Assembly (NCBI RefSeq): GCF_004122035.1
Contig: NZ_SAXA01000006.1
Location: forward strand, 124,001-188,000
Reading direction: 5' to 3'
Source: Ancylomarina salipaludis
GTDB taxonomy: Bacteria; Bacteroidota; Bacteroidia; Bacteroidales; Marinifilaceae
Length of the DNA stretch: 64,000 bases
In this document: piece by piece, positions 34,947 to 45,051 of the stretch
Layout: the number at the start of each line of letters is the position of its first letter
How positions within the stretch are numbered: the stretch's first letter is position 1
Translations under genes and position numbers: made by a program
Notes under the pieces: model-generated
Told to the model about the DNA's origin: nothing
Seen by the model: only the letters and a program-made list of their open reading frames with translations
The model's database searches: none

Positions 34947-36587
34947 CTATTCACAATACAAATCAATCAACTTAAATTGCTCAACATCAAAAAGCCCTTT
35001 ATCTGAAAGTTTCAATTTAGGTATAACCAGTAAAGACATAAAAGCCAGTGTCATAAATGGAGAATGAAAGCTACTACCAAAACCTCGGGTAAAATCAGAA
35101 AGCTTTTTATAATCCGACAGCAAATCCTCCCCTCTTTTGTTCGACATCAAACCTGCAACATCCAACTTCACAAACCGAGACAATTCAGAATCTGAAGCAA
35201 CCATCCCACCCTTCATTCTTATAAGCTTGTTCAAGGCACTCAATATATCTGCATCATTAGTTCCTACAGCAATAATATTATGACTGTCGTGTGCAACACT
35301 TCCCGATATTGCGCCTCTTTTAAAACCAAACCCCTTAACAAAACCTACAACAGGTTTATCATTATTGTAACGACTCATCACAACCATCTTTAAAAGATCC
35401 TGTTCTATATCCGAAACAAATTGACCATCCTCAGTTTTGGGACGTCCTTGTGTCCACCCTGTCAATAAATCACCATCATTTACCGCCATTACGTGCACAT
35501 CACAATCCTTGGCTTTAATTTGAATATCCTCAAGACCAATTTCTTTTCGATAGAAATTATTTAAAAGGATTTCGTTATGACTATCGAAGAGCACCTCTCC
35601 ATTATTATAAACGCACACGCCTTTCATATAAGACGACTGCACCTGAAATGAGTCTAAATCATCAATCACAATAAAATCTCCAGAGTCCCCCAGTTGAAGT
35701 AATCCTAAATCCAGACCATAATGTCTAATGGCATTATAGGAGCCTGCCCGTAATAAATTAAAGATATCACATCCTTTATTTAAACCTCTTCGAATAAGAT
35801 GATCAATATGCCCTCTTTCAAATAAATCATCGGGATGCGTATCATCCGTACACAACATGACCCGATCCGGATGCGTATCAATCAGAGAATAGAGAGCTTC
35901 AAAATTTTTAGCAGCACTCCCCTCTCTTATCTGTATCATCATTCCTAAACGGATCTTATTAATAGCCTCCTCCAAAGTCGAACATTCATGATCAGCAGAG
36001 ATACCTGCAGCAACATACTTTCTCAAATCCTCTCCATTTACACCTGGAGCGTGTCCGTCGACTTTCTTGCCTAAGCGCTTCGTTGCAACAATTTTTTTCA
36101 TGATATCCAAATCACCCCGAATGACTCCAGGATAATCCATAACTTCTGCCAAACAAACAACCTCTTCACGTTTCAGCAAACTTTCGACCTTGTTTGGCCC
36201 CAAAACAAACCCGGAAGTCTCAAAAGAAGTCGCAGGAACACAAGATGGCACGCCAAAACGAATTTCAAGCGGGGTCTTACGTGCATCATTAATCATGAAA
36301 TCTATCCCAATTTCACCCAGAACATTTGCAATCTCATGAGGATCGGTCACTACGCCTAATGTTCCTTTCCTAACAATTAAATCAGCAAAACGACTTGGAA
36401 TTAAAAGTGAACTTTCTATATGCACATGTGAGTCAACCAAACCTGGGAGGATATAACAATCGGGTGCAAATTCAAGTTCCTTGATCGAAGCAATCTTTCC
36501 TTCCCTAATCTCAAGCTCTCCCTTATATATCCTTTTTGCAACAACATCAACAATATTTCCGGCAATAGTAAAATTCGACTTATCCAT
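34947..36587 (-). CDS. ade: Adenine deaminase
   Basis: Amidohydrolase-family adenine deaminase (adenine to hypoxanthine), 546 residues. The metal-binding motif is 'LPGLVDSHVHIESS' (near residue 50), followed by 'DPHEIANVLG', 'DGHAPGVNGEDL', 'SADHECSTLEEA' and 'LCTDDTHPDDL', then a C-terminal beta domain with 'GAISGSVAHDSHNIIAVGT'. Length and motifs are typical of Ade, not of the shorter ADAL-type enzymes. It sits between mnmG and uvrC; in Bacteroides, as I recall, an adenine phosphoribosyltransferase (apt) gene takes this slot. Its upstream gap contains a hairpin and the parS-like palindrome. Confidence 0.94.
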   Translation of the reverse strand: MDKSNFTIAGNIVDVVAKRIYKGELEIREGKIASIKELEFAPDCYILPGLVDSHVHIESSLLIPSRFADLIVRKGTLGVVTDPHEIANVLGEIGIDFMINDARKTPLEIRFGVPSCVPATSFETSGFVLGPNKVESLLKREEVVCLAEVMDYPGVIRGDLDIMKKIVATKRLGKKVDGHAPGVNGEDLRKYVAAGISADHECSTLEEAINKIRLGMMIQIREGSAAKNFEALYSLIDTHPDRVMLCTDDTHPDDLFERGHIDHLIRRGLNKGCDIFNLLRAGSYNAIRHYGLDLGLLQLGDSGDFIVIDDLDSFQVQSSYMKGVCVYNNGEVLFDSHNEILLNNFYRKEIGLEDIQIKAKDCDVHVMAVNDGDLLTGWTQGRPKTEDGQFVSDIEQDLLKMVVMSRYNNDKPVVGFVKGFGFKRGAISGSVAHDSHNIIAVGTNDADILSALNKLIRMKGGMVASDSELSRFVKLDVAGLMSNKRGEDLLSDYKKLSDFTRGFGSSFHSPFMTLAFMSLLVIPKLKLSDKGLFDVEQFKLIDLYCE

Positions 36588-36692
36588 ATCATTTAATTTT
36601 TCAAATTATAATACAAGATACTCAAGTATCCAATTAAAAAGAATTGTAATTAAAACAAAGCTGTGTTTCTGTACACAATCCTTTATGCCAAA

Positions 36693-36739
36693 AGCTCGAA
36701 AACACCCATCTCATAATCAAGACAAGGCACTTTCGAGCT
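36693..36739 (-). terminator. Hairpin downstream of mnmG
   Basis: Perfect 9-base arms AGCTCGAAA (36693-36701) and TTTCGAGCT (36731-36739) around a 29-base loop; on the minus strand the stem is followed by four T. It could end the mnmG transcript; the long loop makes this uncertain. Confidence 0.45.
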
Positions 36740-36774
36740 CTTCAAAGGGCGTTTGTAAGATAAACCACCCTAGC

Positions 36775-36788
36775 GTTCCACGTGGAAC
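36775..36788. promoter_or_regulatory. parS-like palindrome GTTCCACGTGGAAC
   Basis: A perfect 14-base palindrome that matches the ParB-binding parS core (GTT-N-CACGTG-N-AAC; Pseudomonas-type form), one base from the mnmG stop codon. mnmG (gidA) lies near oriC and parAB in many bacteria. ParB binding here is not shown. Confidence 0.6.
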
Positions 36789-36789
36789 A

Positions 36790-38667
36790 TTAACGTCCCA
36801 TAAGGACTAAAAGCACGTTTACATCACTAGGTGAAACACCGGGAATACGTGAAGCCTGCCCTATTGTTTCAGGTCTGATCTTATCTAATTTCTGACGCGC
36901 TTCAGTTGATAAAGATTGTAATGTTGTGTAATCAAAACGATCAGTAATCACGATCCTCTCAAGTCGGGTCAGCTTATCAGCAATTAGTTTTTCACGCTCA
37001 ATATAACCTGAGTACTTTATTAAAACTTCAGCGGCTTCAACAATCTCATCTCTTCTATTGGGAATTGAATCTACAATTTCTTTTAAAGGCAGAATTGTTT
37101 CAATCAAGTCAGAAATATGAACTTGAGGTCTCAAAACGACATCGTACAATTTCACACCTTGCTTAAGCGGACTTGTTCCCAAATCTTCTAAAACAGCATT
37201 GATGTATTTGGGTTTTACTCCAAATTCCTGACAAAAATAGATCAGCTTATTGCGATACTCGATTTTCTGAGTCAATAAATCCATACGATCCTGACCTGCT
37301 AAACCCAACTGATAAGCACGTGGTGTCAGTCTCATATCGGCATCATCCTGTCTCAAAAGAATACGATATTCTGCACGAGAAGTAAACATACGGTAAGGTT
37401 CATCAACACCTTTTGTCACCAAATCATCAATTAGAACACCAATATAGGCTTCATCCCGTTTTAAAGTAAATGGCTCTTTCCCCTGAACTTTCAGACTCGC
37501 ATTTATTCCTGCAATTATCCCTTGAGCTCCAGCCTCCTCATAGCCTGTTGTTCCATTAATCTGACCAGCAAAATAAAGATTTTCTATCAGCTTTGTTTCC
37601 AAAGTATGATGCAACTGTGTTGGAGCGAAATAATCGTATTCAATAGCATATCCCGGACGATACATTTTCACATTCTCCAATCCCGGCACTTTCTTTAATC
37701 CATTCAATTGAATATCCCAAGCTAAACTTGAAGAGAAGCCATTGATATAGTATTCATGTGTTGTTTCCCCCTCTGGTTCCAAAAACAAAAGATGTTCATT
37801 TTTCTCAGCAAAAGTGGTCAACTTCGATTCGATACTTGGGCAATAACGCGGTCCTGTACTTTGAATGGTTCCATCGTACATCGGCGATTCATCAAAACCA
37901 AGTTCCAATTCAGAATGGACCTCAGGATTGGTATAAGTAATATAACAGGGACGTTGAATCAACTCCTTATCCACATGATTATTCAAATATGAAAATTGAT
38001 GAAAATCCTCTTCCCCATCCTGTCGCTTCATTACTGAAAAATCAATACTTCGGCCATCAAGACGAGCAGGTGTTCCTGTCTTCATACGACCAACTTCAAA
38101 TCCTACAGATTTCAATTGCTCACTAATACCAAACGAAGCCGGTTCAGATGAACGGCCTCCCATCTCTTGTTTTTTGCCTACATGCATCAAACCATTCAGG
38201 AAAGTACCATTGGTTAAAACAACCGTTTTTGATTTAATATCAACTCCCAGTTTTGTTTTAACACCAATCACCTTTTCATCTTCGAAGAGAAGTCCCACTA
38301 CAGCATCCTGCCACATATCTAAATTATCGGTATTCTCAACAACGCGTCTCCATTCTGAAGAAAAAACCATACGGTCGCATTGTGCTCTTGGACTCCACAT
38401 AGCGGGTCCTTTCGAACGATTCAGCATTCTAAATTGAATGGATGACCTATCGGTAACAATACCTGTATATCCTCCCAATGCATCAATCTCTCGCACAATC
38501 TGTCCTTTGGCAATTCCACCAATAGCAGGATTACAAGACATTTGTGCAATCTTATTCATATCCATGGTGATCAGAAGCACCGATGAACCTAAATTGGCTG
38601 CTGCCGTTGCGGCCTCACATCCTGCATGGCCAGCACCAACTACTATAACATCATATTCAGCTAACAT
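36790..38667 (-). CDS. mnmG: tRNA uridine-5-carboxymethylaminomethyl modification enzyme MnmG
   Basis: FAD-dependent partner of MnmE that makes (c)mnm5U34 in certain tRNAs. Seen: the dinucleotide-binding '[21 protein letters not shown]' region, '[24 protein letters not shown]', '[11 protein letters not shown]', '[11 protein letters not shown]', '[18 protein letters not shown]' and the C-terminal helical domain that binds MnmE/tRNA ('[14 protein letters not shown]'). At 625 residues it has normal length. I use the ATG at 38667, directly ahead of the Rossmann strand; 38673 is the other option. It follows ybeY by 130 bases in the same direction. Confidence 0.97.
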   Translation of the reverse strand: MLAEYDVIVVGAGHAGCEAATAAANLGSSVLLITMDMNKIAQMSCNPAIGGIAKGQIVREIDALGGYTGIVTDRSSIQFRMLNRSKGPAMWSPRAQCDRMVFSSEWRRVVENTDNLDMWQDAVVGLLFEDEKVIGVKTKLGVDIKSKTVVLTNGTFLNGLMHVGKKQEMGGRSSEPASFGISEQLKSVGFEVGRMKTGTPARLDGRSIDFSVMKRQDGEEDFHQFSYLNNHVDKELIQRPCYITYTNPEVHSELELGFDESPMYDGTIQSTGPRYCPSIESKLTTFAEKNEHLLFLEPEGETTHEYYINGFSSSLAWDIQLNGLKKVPGLENVKMYRPGYAIEYDYFAPTQLHHTLETKLIENLYFAGQINGTTGYEEAGAQGIIAGINASLKVQGKEPFTLKRDEAYIGVLIDDLVTKGVDEPYRMFTSRAEYRILLRQDDADMRLTPRAYQLGLAGQDRMDLLTQKIEYRNKLIYFCQEFGVKPKYINAVLEDLGTSPLKQGVKLYDVVLRPQVHISDLIETILPLKEIVDSIPNRRDEIVEAAEVLIKYSGYIEREKLIADKLTRLERIVITDRFDYTTLQSLSTEARQKLDKIRPETIGQASRIPGVSPSDVNVLLVLMGR

Positions 38668-38803
38668 ATACACTTTCAGTATTTTACACCTGCAATTCTC
38701 ATCAAAAAACAGGGTAATATATTAGATATCAACTCTTTAAAAGCCTTAAGAAGACTGTGTAAAAAGCTAATAATCAATTTTTTAATTCAAAAATTTCACA
38801 AAT

Positions 38804-39229
38804 TTAATGAATCTTGGAAAGTAAAGCTAATGATTCATCCTCCTTTTGGGTCATTATTTCCTGATCCTCATCACATTTATCATCAATCCCAAGTAAGTGA
38901 AGGACACCGTGCACAATCACCCGATGTAATTCCTCTAAGAAATCAACCTGATATTCTTGAGCATTATCACGTACAGTATCTACAGAAATAAATAAATCAC
39001 CTGATATGATATCCGCAACTGTGTAATCAAAGGTGATAATATCTGTAAAGTAATCGTGATTCAAGTGTTCACGATTCATCTCCAACAAATAATTATCAGA
39101 ACAAAAATAATAATTAATCTCCCCTATTTCGCAATCGAAATTTTCTACCACTTGAGAGATCCACAAACTGACTCTTTCCTGATTAATTTCAGGCATTTCA
39201 GTTTCACACGTATTGTAACTTATCTGCAT
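38804..39229 (-). CDS. ybeY: Endoribonuclease YbeY
   Basis: Zinc RNase for 16S rRNA 3'-end maturation and ribosome quality control. The conserved 'DYFTDIITFDY' and the metal motif 'IVHGVLHLLGIDDKCDED' (residues ~105-122) are present: two His of the H-x3-H-x5-H motif are there, while the third position is Asp, as is common in Bacteroidota copies. 141 residues, normal length. It starts 3 bases after the RsbW-like gene stop, so it is translationally close-coupled to it and belongs to the envelope operon upstream. Confidence 0.92.
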   Translation of the reverse strand: MQISYNTCETEMPEINQERVSLWISQVVENFDCEIGEINYYFCSDNYLLEMNREHLNHDYFTDIITFDYTVADIISGDLFISVDTVRDNAQEYQVDFLEELHRVIVHGVLHLLGIDDKCDEDQEIMTQKEDESLALLSKIH

Positions 39230-39232
39230 TTA

Positions 39233-39637
39233 TTATAGATTGAAAACCATTTTAACATGTCGGCCCTCAGCACTATAGTGTACAGAGTCGGCCAAATGGT
39301 TCATCAAAAATACGCCTCTTCCGTGAGTTTTCTCAATATTTTCGGGAAGAGTTGGGTCAGGAACGCATAAAAAGTCAAATCCATCACCTTCATCCTTGAT
39401 GACACAGGAGATACAGCGCTTGCTCACCCGAAAATGAATTGTAACATTTTTCTTGTGATCGAGCTTATTACCATGCAAAATAGCATTATTTACAGCCTCC
39501 AAAACGGCCAATGAAATTTTCTCGGAAGCTTCTGGGCTAATTTGATAATGTGAAGACAGGTTACTAATTAGATTCTCGACACGCTTCAAATAATGCATAC
39601 GAGAAGGAACTCTTAATAAGTTATCTGCTTTTGCCAT
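39233..39637 (-). CDS. RsbW/SpoIIAB-like ATP-binding protein
   Basis: 134-residue GHKL ATPase of the anti-sigma kinase type: N-box 'LAVLEAVNNAILHGN' (residues ~44-58), G1 'IKDEGDGFDF' and G2 'THGRGVFLMNHLAD'. There is no dimerisation or receiver domain, as in stand-alone anti-sigma serine kinases. The usual partners, an RsbV-type STAS protein and a sigma factor, are not adjacent. Its start overlaps the DUF4175-type gene by 17 bases, and ybeY begins 3 bases after it. It probably acts in the cytoplasm; its target is unknown. Confidence 0.88.
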   Translation of the reverse strand: MAKADNLLRVPSRMHYLKRVENLISNLSSHYQISPEASEKISLAVLEAVNNAILHGNKLDHKKNVTIHFRVSKRCISCVIKDEGDGFDFLCVPDPTLPENIEKTHGRGVFLMNHLADSVHYSAEGRHVKMVFNL

Positions 39638-42600
39638 CGTTCAATCGAATAAGATAATCCAAATAAATTTTATTGTAGTAGTCTATGAGTTTCACATTCG
39701 AATCATTAAACAAATCATCGAAGTCAGTATCTGTTTTCTTATACTTAAATATAGCTTTAGGGTTACTCAATTTATGATTTTGTCCCGATTTACTTTCCCT
39801 TTTTTTATCAAAATCCTTCTCGCGTGATGCATTTTCTGCCTCCAACAATCGCGTCATGATTTGATTCTGACGAATAATAGTCTGCCGATTAACCGAAAAA
39901 TTAGAGATCTCGCGTTCCGTTTGCTCCATCATCTTCATAACGTCTCTTAATATCTTTTCGGTCTGCTCGCCATGCCCTCCATGCTGAATCATCTCATTCA
40001 TCTTCTGCTTAAACATCTCTTGTTCTTGCAGGTATTTTCCTAACTTTTCACTCTTCTGTCCAGCCTTTCCTTCCCCATCCTTCAGCCCTTGAATCATTTG
40101 TTCAAGCATCTTTTTTAAGGATTCCTGCTGCGACTTCATCCCCGAAAAAGAGGGGGTTTTACCTTTTTTATCGCCAAGCTGACTCCCCGGCATACCATTG
40201 GCCATTTGTTCAAGCAATTGTTTGAGTGCTTCTGATAAAAATACAGCCAACTCATTAATCTCGGTCATCGATTTTTGTTGAGTCACCTGAGCCTGATAAA
40301 CTCTGTGATCATTCAACTCGTCTAAACTTTGACTCAAAAAGTCTTCCAATTCGAAAATTCTATTCCCAATAAGAGCAGCAACCTGAGGTGTACGACTCGA
40401 TAAAGACAATAAAGAATCCTGTAATAATTGATACTCTTCATTCAAAACCCCTTGCCTGTCAATAATACTGACATATAATGGATTAAGGTAGTTTATTTTT
40501 TTCAAATCTAAAATAAGCTTTTCTTGTTGAAAAGAAAAATCGATAAGATTATGCAGTAATTTACTCAACATGTCGGTATCAATACTCAATTGCATTGACA
40601 TATTTCCCGCCATGGCAGAAGTCAGTTTTTGAGCTATTTCAGATTGTTGTTGGGAACTTGTCTGCATGCTCTTTCCGGCTTTACCCATTTTATTTTCTCT
40701 CAACTGATCAAGACTTTCCTGCATGCTCTTCTCAATGGCATTTTTCTCATTCTGAAAATCGCTGAGTTGATATGGCTTCTCAATTCCGGAATTTTTTTTC
40801 AACAATTCTTCCAGGTCCTTTTCTATTCGTTCCCACTGCATTTTTGCACTCACTTGTTTTCGAATGGTAGATTCCTGGTCTTTTCGTTTCGATTGAGAAA
40901 GCGCTTTTTGTTCCTGAGCTAATTTCTCGATGCGTGAAGAAAGTTGTTTAATGCCTAATTCAATTTCGTAACGTTCTAATAATTGAAGATTGCGATCGAG
41001 TTGCTTCTGAAAATCTGTCATAGACATTTTCAATTGATTACCCAATTTATTTATCTTTTCTCTATCCAGATTTTCTGACAGTTTATTAAACTCTTCGAAA
41101 AGTTTTTTCAACTCATCGTCCATAATTTTATCCATCAGCTCTTCAATCTTCTTTTGCTTATCAAGAAGTAAGGAATCCTGCAAACCAGCAGCCTTCATAA
41201 GCTGATTTTTACGGGCATTATCCTTCTTAATTTCTTTTAAGAGATTCTCAAGCTGCTTTTTTTGGGCTTCAATCTCATTAAACATTTGATTTTGTTGCCA
41301 TTGATCACTCGAATTATCCAATAAACTTTTCTGCAATTTGAGGACATCCTGTTGAATTGAGCTGGATATTTCCCGAGTCTGATCAATCTTACGACTTAAG
41401 CTGTCTTGAATATGAGAATTGAGTTCATAAACTTGTTCGGCACTTGGCAAATAAAAATTTAAAAAATCGGATCGGGTACTTTTGGGTTTATGAATTGCAT
41501 CATTATCGAAAACTTCAAAATAATATTGTACCTGACTTCCCTGGGGTAAATTCAAGGATGAAAAATCGAAAGCAAAATAAAATTCCTGACGCGTTATGTT
41601 TTTTTGAATTGGCACGGGCAAAAACCTGACTTCCTCGTCTTGTGGTTTAAATACGAAACGTAATTTGCTAAAACCATAATCATCCTTTATAATACCTTTA
41701 AAATAATAAACCGAAGCAGATACCGAATCGATTTGCATGCTTACTCCTATTGTTGGGAATTGATCGGGTAAAGCCTCCAGCTGATAACGGGCGTATATGG
41801 ATTGGGGATAATCAGAGTTTGCAAGGCTAATTGTATAAGTGTCTGATTCCAAAAATTGATCCGTGTACTCCAATCTTGTACTAGGTGCAAAAACGAAAGT
41901 ATCTTTTTTTATAAAACGCAAACCAATACTATCTGCATTATAAGCCTTTATAAGCCATGTTAATTCTGAACCGACAGGAAAGCTCACATCCCCTATTTGT
42001 TTCTCTGTATGGCTTGGTAAATTCGTGTATGAAGGTGGCTGAATACTTATCTCCATCAGCTCCAGCAAGGGTTTTGATTTTACACGCAACTGATAAGTTG
42101 AAGATTTGATTTTTCCCGATTCTAATGAAAAGAATAACTCCGAATTGATATTTCGAAACTCATAGGTGAACCTCCCTGCATTATCAGAAAGCATCAAATA
42201 TTTTTGCCCGCCATAAATCAGCTCAACCGACTCCGGGCTATATTTACCATCCGTATGAAGGCTTAAAAGGAAATCTGATCCTTTTTCAGCAATCAATTCG
42301 CTATCAATAACAAATTCAAAATCAGCTGGCGCTTTATAATCCTTTCGAAAATGCATCAAGCGCTGATTGCTACTGGGATAAAAATCAGGGAAAGCAAAAT
42401 AAATAATTAAACAAAATAGTACAACGCCCGACAAATATTTGAAATAAATATAAGCATCCTTAAAAGAGATACTCTCACGAAAAGACAGGACACTTAAAGA
42501 GGCAATACGTTGGTTAATGCTGGCAATAAGCAAGGCATTATCCTCAGGATGATCCAAAGCATTTTCACTAAGCTCATAAGTATTCAACAAACGATCTTCG

Positions 42601-42914
42601 AGTTCGGGAAAATGTGAGGAGATCAGTAAAATTGCTTTTCGATATGAGATCCGAGAACCTTTATAAAGCAAACCCCTTAATGGAAAAACAATAAGGGCAA
42701 TGAAAACAAAAAGCTGTAAACTGGATCCTATGAGAATCAGAATAGTCTTAATTCGGGCTGACAGGTACAAATGATATTCAAAAACACTTATGCCCAAATA
42801 GAGTACAATCAAAAACAAGATTGTAAGCAGAAAACCTCTTAAAAGTTGATACTGGTAATACTTTCGAATAAAATTATCCAGTTTCTCAATAAATATCTCG
42901 CGATTGGATTCCAT
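39621..42914 (-). CDS. Large membrane-anchored coiled-coil protein (DUF4175 type)
   Basis: 1097 residues. Three transmembrane helices near the N-terminus ('YQLLRGFLLTILFLIVLYLGISVF', a second near 55-75, a third near 155-175) are followed by a beta-rich extracytoplasmic region (~200-480) and a very long Gln/Lys/Leu-rich region (~500-1000) with strong coiled-coil character. 'MANGMPGSQLGDKKGK' and 'MMEQTEREISNFSVNRQ' near the end match the Bacteroidota DUF4175 family as I know it. Function unknown; the topology suggests an envelope scaffold. It lies between an EnvC-like protein and an RsbW-like ATPase in one tight operon. Confidence 0.8.
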   Translation of the reverse strand: MESNREIFIEKLDNFIRKYYQYQLLRGFLLTILFLIVLYLGISVFEYHLYLSARIKTILILIGSSLQLFVFIALIVFPLRGLLYKGSRISYRKAILLISSHFPELEDRLLNTYELSENALDHPEDNALLIASINQRIASLSVLSFRESISFKDAYIYFKYLSGVVLFCLIIYFAFPDFYPSSNQRLMHFRKDYKAPADFEFVIDSELIAEKGSDFLLSLHTDGKYSPESVELIYGGQKYLMLSDNAGRFTYEFRNINSELFFSLESGKIKSSTYQLRVKSKPLLELMEISIQPPSYTNLPSHTEKQIGDVSFPVGSELTWLIKAYNADSIGLRFIKKDTFVFAPSTRLEYTDQFLESDTYTISLANSDYPQSIYARYQLEALPDQFPTIGVSMQIDSVSASVYYFKGIIKDDYGFSKLRFVFKPQDEEVRFLPVPIQKNITRQEFYFAFDFSSLNLPQGSQVQYYFEVFDNDAIHKPKSTRSDFLNFYLPSAEQVYELNSHIQDSLSRKIDQTREISSSIQQDVLKLQKSLLDNSSDQWQQNQMFNEIEAQKKQLENLLKEIKKDNARKNQLMKAAGLQDSLLLDKQKKIEELMDKIMDDELKKLFEEFNKLSENLDREKINKLGNQLKMSMTDFQKQLDRNLQLLERYEIELGIKQLSSRIEKLAQEQKALSQSKRKDQESTIRKQVSAKMQWERIEKDLEELLKKNSGIEKPYQLSDFQNEKNAIEKSMQESLDQLRENKMGKAGKSMQTSSQQQSEIAQKLTSAMAGNMSMQLSIDTDMLSKLLHNLIDFSFQQEKLILDLKKINYLNPLYVSIIDRQGVLNEEYQLLQDSLLSLSSRTPQVAALIGNRIFELEDFLSQSLDELNDHRVYQAQVTQQKSMTEINELAVFLSEALKQLLEQMANGMPGSQLGDKKGKTPSFSGMKSQQESLKKMLEQMIQGLKDGEGKAGQKSEKLGKYLQEQEMFKQKMNEMIQHGGHGEQTEKILRDVMKMMEQTEREISNFSVNRQTIIRQNQIMTRLLEAENASREKDFDKKRESKSGQNHKLSNPKAIFKYKKTDTDFDDLFNDSNVKLIDYYNKIYLDYLIRLNDGKSR

Positions 42915-42954
42915 TCACTTGAATATAGATAAGCTGATTTAAGACCGTAACCGA

Positions 42955-44172
42955 CTACTGCTTAAGTAACCATAATGAGGGATTAAGCTTTGTCGTTTCT
43001 TTCCACATCTGAAACTTCAAGATAGTCTGATTTTCCTTCTCATCAGTATAAACCACCCCGATTTCCTGTTTTGCCGAGACCAAATCACCCTTTTTCACCA
43101 TCACCCTAGCAAGGTTGGAATAAACAGTCATATAATCACCATGCTTAATAATAACAACCATATTCAGTCCGGGCATAGATAAAATATGAGTGACTTCTCC
43201 TTTAAAAATTGAACGACAAATAGATTGTGGCTTGGTTGTGATATCAATCCCATCGTTGTTGACTCTCACATGTTTTAATACAGGATGTGCATGCTGTCCA
43301 AAATTCTGAGAAATAAATCCAGTTGGGGTTGGCCAGGGAAACTTACCCATATTCTGACCAAAATTCTCACCAAGTGCTTTCTCTTCGGGGGTTAAACCAT
43401 AGGCCCCGCTTACATTTTTTTTCTTCTTAGCCAGACGAGCCTGTTCTGCAATAATTTTGCGAATTTCCTTCTCGAGTTTTTTATCATTATTGCGTTGAAT
43501 TGCCAAATTCCTACGAAGCGTTTTTTCCTTCTTTTTTAATTGCGAAAGAACACCTGATTGTTGATTTTTTTGTGATGATAAGTTTTCTGAGGCCTTTGTA
43601 TTTAAAGCCAATAAGACTTGTTTTTCTTTTTTGGCAAGCTTTAAACCATCCAGTTTCAAATCAAGCTTCACCTTTGTTTCTACCAATTCCTCACCACGTT
43701 TACGGGTAAATTCAGAAAACTGCTGCAAATACTTATACCTCTTATAAGCCTGATTGAAATCTTTTGAGGCAAATAAAAACATGAGTTTATCACGCGAGTT
43801 CTTTTGACGGTGTGCATACAGAATCAGCTTTTCGTACTGTTTTTGAAGCTGATTATATTTCTGCTCTAAACCTGAAATTTCAGCCTTTGTTTTACCTATT
43901 TTAGAATCCGTATAATCCAGTTCTTTTTGAATATTATCGATCATATTCTCCTGGAGCTTAATCTTCCTACTAAGAACTGATAAGAGTCCCAAACTGGCTT
44001 CTTGTTTCTTTTGGGTCGTTTGAAGTAATTTCTGGGTATAGGCGATATCTTTCGCATTTTGCTCCTTTTGCTTTTTTAGTTTAGATATATCTTGTGCATA
44101 TACCGAACAATTCAGCAATAAAAAACTAACAATGAAAAATAGAATTAACTTCTGACTTTTAAGAAATTCCAT
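42955..44172 (-). CDS. EnvC-like murein hydrolase activator (degenerate M23/LytM)
   Basis: 405 residues: signal peptide 'LILFFIVSFLLLNCSVYAQ', a coiled coil from ~25 to 250 ('KLKKQKEQNAKDIAYTQKLLQ' start) and a C-terminal LytM domain (~290-405). Metal-binding positions have changed: 'RVNNDGIDI' in place of H-x-GiD, 'YSNLARV' in place of YxHL, and 'ILKFQMW' in place of HLHFE. The LytM domain therefore looks inactive, as in E. coli EnvC, which activates amidases. Coiled coil plus dead LytM supports an EnvC role in cell separation. It follows the DUF4292 gene with 3 bases between. Confidence 0.88.
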   Translation of the reverse strand: MEFLKSQKLILFFIVSFLLLNCSVYAQDISKLKKQKEQNAKDIAYTQKLLQTTQKKQEASLGLLSVLSRKIKLQENMIDNIQKELDYTDSKIGKTKAEISGLEQKYNQLQKQYEKLILYAHRQKNSRDKLMFLFASKDFNQAYKRYKYLQQFSEFTRKRGEELVETKVKLDLKLDGLKLAKKEKQVLLALNTKASENLSSQKNQQSGVLSQLKKKEKTLRRNLAIQRNNDKKLEKEIRKIIAEQARLAKKKKNVSGAYGLTPEEKALGENFGQNMGKFPWPTPTGFISQNFGQHAHPVLKHVRVNNDGIDITTKPQSICRSIFKGEVTHILSMPGLNMVVIIKHGDYMTVYSNLARVMVKKGDLVSAKQEIGVVYTDEKENQTILKFQMWKETTKLNPSLWLLKQ

Positions 44173-44175
44173 AGT

Positions 44176-45048
44176 TTAGTCTGGATAGATTCTTTTAAAT
44201 TTATTAGAGACCTTAAAAGGAAATTTAAGATCTTCATCAATTTCAAGCTTGTTATATTTTAATTTACAAGATAAGGATTGTATGGAATCCTTCACCTTAA
44301 AAACCAATTCACTTGGAAACTTTTGTTCTTCAAGTTTAACGAAATCACGATACTTTAAAACCATCTCCCTTTCTTCACCAAACTCTCGTACAATGACATC
44401 CGTAATTTTCATTAAGGAAGGGTCAATTTCAAATCGCTGGTAATTAAATCGATAAAGCCTTGAATATTTATCTTTTCTTAATTTCCGCTCAACCTTTGCA
44501 GCCTTATCGGATAAAAAAACATATTTATCACCAATGGCTTTGCCTTTAAAATTGCGAATAAAAGGACGTTGTCTTTCATAAAGATCACGTAACTGGAAAA
44601 TTGAATTGGTTAGAATGCTTTGCAGTGTATAAAAATCAACATTCATATTCAGTTTCTCCGATAAAAAAAAGAAATCACTAGTCAGATATTCCTTCTTCAA
44701 ACGATCGATAATCTTAACCGAATCAGGGGTGATATAAATACGAGCCACCTCTAAAATCCCGGTTGGCGCATTTATTTGCACCATGATGATACTGTCTTTT
44801 AAAATTTTAATTGAACCTTTGACATTTTGTGATTTGCCGTTTGATTCGTAGTGTGCTGAAAAACGCTTTACCCAAAGCGATTTGTATGACAGACTGCTAT
44901 CCACAATCTGATTATATAACCTGTTATCGCTTATCCCATGAGCTCTTTTACGCCCAAGTTCATAAGTTGACTTACACGAGAATTGCAACAACAAGAGAAG
45001 CAAAAATGCACTGCCCAACAGGCAATTTTTCATTCGAAATATCTTCAT
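44176..45048 (-). CDS. DUF4292 lipoprotein
   Basis: 290 residues. N-terminal signal 'CLLGSAFLLLLLLQFSCKST' with a loose lipobox cysteine. The mature part is beta-rich and basic, with 'VWVKRFSAHYES'-like early strands (residues ~57-70), 'MVQINAPTGILEVARIYITPDSVKIIDR' and repeated edges reminiscent of the LolA/LolB beta-barrel half. DUF4292 is found in Bacteroidota; lipoprotein transport or envelope maintenance is a reasonable inference from the fold resemblance, not a proven role. The start could be 45048 or 45033. It lies 3 bases after the TPR gene and 3 bases before EnvC. Confidence 0.82.
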   Translation of the reverse strand: MKIFRMKNCLLGSAFLLLLLLQFSCKSTYELGRKRAHGISDNRLYNQIVDSSLSYKSLWVKRFSAHYESNGKSQNVKGSIKILKDSIIMVQINAPTGILEVARIYITPDSVKIIDRLKKEYLTSDFFFLSEKLNMNVDFYTLQSILTNSIFQLRDLYERQRPFIRNFKGKAIGDKYVFLSDKAAKVERKLRKDKYSRLYRFNYQRFEIDPSLMKITDVIVREFGEEREMVLKYRDFVKLEEQKFPSELVFKVKDSIQSLSCKLKYNKLEIDEDLKFPFKVSNKFKRIYPD

Positions 45049-45051
45049 AAA

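Noticed and set aside
36481-36810. Plus-strand 109-codon open frame across the ade-mnmG spacer
   Set aside because: It overlaps the 5' end of ade in antisense and the parS-like site; no family resemblance.
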